From contig NZ_CP086614.1 in NCBI RefSeq assembly GCF_020883495.1, positions 1 to 34,705 on the forward strand: a stretch of DNA of 34,705 bases, read 5' to 3'. Source of the DNA: Shinella zoogloeoides. Its GTDB lineage: Bacteria; Pseudomonadota; Alphaproteobacteria; Rhizobiales; Rhizobiaceae. Below the pieces are notes generated by a model, which ran no database searches, was not told the DNA's origin, and was given only the letters and a program-made list of their open reading frames with translations. The translations under genes were made by a program, and so were the position numbers. Below, piece after piece: positions 33,318 through 34,705 of the stretch (the stretch's first letter is position 1; every line of letters starts with the position of its first letter).

Positions 33318-33932
33318 ATGCTGATTGGATACGCCCGTATCTCGAAGGCCGATGGTTCCCAGTCCCTTGACCTGCAGCACGATGCTCTGCGTGCCGCAGG
33401 CGTCGAACAGGACAATATCTATGAGGATCGCGCTTCAGGCAGCCGCGACGATCGTCCCGGACTGACCGCATGCCTCAAAGCGTTACGTGTCGGCGATGTA
33501 CTGGTGGTCTGGAAGCTCGATCGCCTCGGGCGGTCGCTTGCCCATCTCGTCAACACCGTAAAGGGTCTATCAGACCAGAAGATCGGCCTGCGGGTGCTGA
33601 CCGGAAAGGGCGCCGAAATCGACACTACGACCGCATCCGGCCGTATGGTCTTCGGCATCTTCGCAACCTTGGCCGAATTTGAGCGAGACCTGATCCGCGA
33701 GCGCACCATGGCCGGACTCGCAGCGGCCAGGGCGCGCGGCCGTAAAGGAGGCAGAAAATTCGCGCTCTCCAAGGCGCAGGTGCGCCTCGCTCAGGCCGCC
33801 ATGGCGCAACGCGATACATCCGTCTCCGATCTCTGTAAGGAACTCGGGATCGAGCGCGTCACCCTTTATCGCTATGTCGGCCCCCAGGGCGAACTCAGGA
33901 GTTACGGAAAGCGTGTTCTCGGCTTAGCGTAG
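33318..33932 (+). CDS. tnpR: Serine resolvase of the Tn5393-like element
   Basis: A 204-aa resolvase: MLIGYARISKADGSQS with catalytic Ser, WKLDRLGRSLAHLV, GRMVFGIFATLAEFERDLIRERTMAGLAAARARGRKGGR, and a C-terminal helix-turn-helix (SVSDLCKELGIERVTLYRYV). Intact. Start is ATG 33318; the frame open from 33249 would put 23 non-conserved residues over the res region. It could still resolve cointegrates though its partner transposase is broken. Its own family differs from the other resolvase in the window. Confidence 0.93.
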   Translation: MLIGYARISKADGSQSLDLQHDALRAAGVEQDNIYEDRASGSRDDRPGLTACLKALRVGDVLVVWKLDRLGRSLAHLVNTVKGLSDQKIGLRVLTGKGAEIDTTTASGRMVFGIFATLAEFERDLIRERTMAGLAAARARGRKGGRKFALSKAQVRLAQAAMAQRDTSVSDLCKELGIERVTLYRYVGPQGELRSYGKRVLGLA

Positions 33933-33960
33933 GATTCCGCCCCCTCCCGCAAACGACCCC
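33923..33960. repeat. Right terminal inverted repeat of the Tn5393-like element
   Basis: 38 bases, CTTAGCGTAGG ... AACGACCCC on the plus strand; overlaps the last codons of tnpR and marks the junction with host or plasmid DNA at 33961. Confidence 0.85.
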
Positions 33961-34199
33961 TTGTCCCCCGCGCGGATCTTCTTAGATGTAGACTGCTCCC
34001 ATCCGCCTTCTGGAAACTGCGTCCACACGCAGTTGCATAACTCTTGCAGTTGAACATCGGTAGGGTCGGAGGCTTCGCCCAACGTGAATTGCGGGAGCGG
34101 CTCACGGCATTCAAAGGTTCGAGGTTCTGCTGTAGACGCGAGGCTGGTCGAAAGCACGACCAGGGCAATGGCCAGATAAAATCGCATCATGACCCCCAT
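33961..34199 (-). pseudogene. Small periplasmic protein gene truncated by the transposon
   Basis: The native part encodes a signal peptide (MMRFYLAIALVVLSTSLASTA) and a mature FECREPLPQFTLGEASDPTDVQLQELCNCVWTQFPEGGWEQST segment with three cysteines, then RAGDKG, where the transposon end begins; the frame continues 10 codons into the repeat (stop at 33924). The pattern resembles small periplasmic proteins of unknown function common in proteobacteria, which continue past this point, so the C-terminus is lost. GGGGGTC before the ATG at 34190 favours that start over 34199. Confidence 0.7.
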
Positions 34200-34294
34200 G
34201 AAATAAGAGGTTACAGCTATAGCATCGGCGCCGAGAATGTCACATTAAAAACCCAGCGTTGTATCGAAACGGAGGTCCGGCGTTGGGAACGCGG

Positions 34295-34696
34295 TCACTT
34301 TTCTACAACCCCCGAGTTCAGGAAGCGCTGGAGCCTTTGACGCAGCGCCGGTAAGGTCAGGGGATCGTCAAATCTGACTTCGACCAGGTGCAGGCCATTT
34401 TCCATGCACAAGCTCTTCTTGAGCGCGTCACGTTCCAGGTTGCGTTGCAGCGCCGCCTCACCGCCGAAAGCATTTACCGCCTTATAGTGCTGCTCTCCCT
34501 GGTACTCCAGCGCAAGGTTGAGAGCAGGCAGGTAAACATCCAAGCGCTGACGCCCCAGCCAGGCCGGAGATGCCTCCCGCAAAATAATCTCTTCGGGAAA
34601 CAGTTTCTTGATCAGGCCGTACATCTCCGCCTCCCTCACCCACCGGCTAAGGCCAAGGGTCTTCTGCACGTCCGAACGCGCCGTAGCTTTGTCCAT
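34295..34696 (-). CDS. PD-(D/E)XK-like endonuclease-fold protein, 5' end possibly outside the window
   Basis: 133 codons from the ATG at 34696; the frame has no stop before the window edge at 34705, so the true start may lie further out. WLGRQRLDVYLPALNLALEYQGEQHYKAVNAFGG with a later RDALKKSLCMENGLHLVEVRF matches the Vsr/homing-endonuclease-like fold: Asp in LDVYLP and Glu-x-Gln in EYQGEQH are the expected catalytic pair, with the Lys in the following helix. Such proteins occur as stand-alone nucleases of unknown role. It ends 96 bases from the truncated periplasmic gene on the same strand. Confidence 0.7.
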   Translation of the reverse strand: MDKATARSDVQKTLGLSRWVREAEMYGLIKKLFPEEIILREASPAWLGRQRLDVYLPALNLALEYQGEQHYKAVNAFGGEAALQRNLERDALKKSLCMENGLHLVEVRFDDPLTLPALRQRLQRFLNSGVVEK

Positions 34697-34705
34697 TCCA
34701 TGCGT

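Larger units (their letters stand above)
30497..33960. mobile_element. Tn5393-like Tn3-family transposon, left part lost
   Basis: Remnant with truncated tnpA, a res region (33193-33317) and tnpR. Its right end, 33923-33960, is a 38-bp repeat that as complement starts GGGGTCGTTTGCGGGAGG and ends ATCCTACGCTAAG, which I recall as the end of Tn5393. No streptomycin-resistance cargo is seen. The tnpR stop lies inside the repeat. Confidence 0.8.

Overview
The window looks like accessory DNA, most likely plasmid, from an alphaproteobacterium. The evidence is family-level: a RepA-type initiator (replication initiator protein A family) beside an iteron origin, a ParA/ribbon-helix-helix partition pair, a DUF3768 gene, a MobA/MobL relaxase, HicB and ParDE modules, and Tn3-family and IS3-family elements typical of that class. 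GC is high throughout except in the AT-rich part of the origin. I cannot name a genus from the sequence.

Layout. 1-6617 is cargo: a staphylococcal-nuclease-like gene followed by a partial gene running off the left edge, two large exported proteins built like phage tail fibres (1574-3169 and 4320-6617), and between them a small membrane protein overlapping a HEPN-like protein. 6862-10150 is the plasmid core: DUF3768, parA with a ribbon-helix-helix partner, a repeat-rich par/rep control region, the initiator gene, and an origin with seven iterons (five at exact 21-bp steps), two identical 44-bp composite modules, a perfect DnaA box and an AT-rich tract. 10366-14510 holds an M48 membrane protease with an unusual C-terminal extension and a VirD4/TraG-type coupling ATPase. 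14584-15854 holds two toxin-antitoxin modules: hicA, broken by an amber codon, with hicB, and an intact parDE. 15855-17906 is the mobilisation region (candidate nic site, MobA/MobL relaxase, small coiled-coil protein). 17907-19093 is a tyrosine integrase with a small partner gene. No mating-pore genes are visible, so within this window the element looks mobilisable rather than self-transmissible.

19094-20188 is about 1.1 kb with no convincing gene but many strong hairpins. It leads into a two-gene unit (72-aa protein plus DNA adenine methyltransferase) and then an RNA-like region, 21087-21400: a terminator-like hairpin overlapping a 14-bp long-range stem, a hairpin with an eight-base loop, an octamer complementary to that loop, and a full tRNA fold whose anticodon loop also has eight bases (TTTCCTAC). 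This tRNA has glycine-type features and could be a quadruplet-decoding or degenerate tRNA; it is the most unusual item in the window.

21575-25107 resembles a defence island: a small membrane protein, a PD-(D/E)XK-like protein, an RloA-like AAA ATPase and an RloB protein, facing the C-terminal stump of a type IIG restriction-modification enzyme cut off by an IS3-family element (25108-26381). 26633-33960 is a nested set of Tn3-family elements: a complete element abutting an orphan 38-bp Tn3-type end that interrupts the transposase of a second, Tn5393-like element, which itself truncates a small periplasmic-protein gene. A PD-(D/E)XK-like endonuclease gene closes the window.
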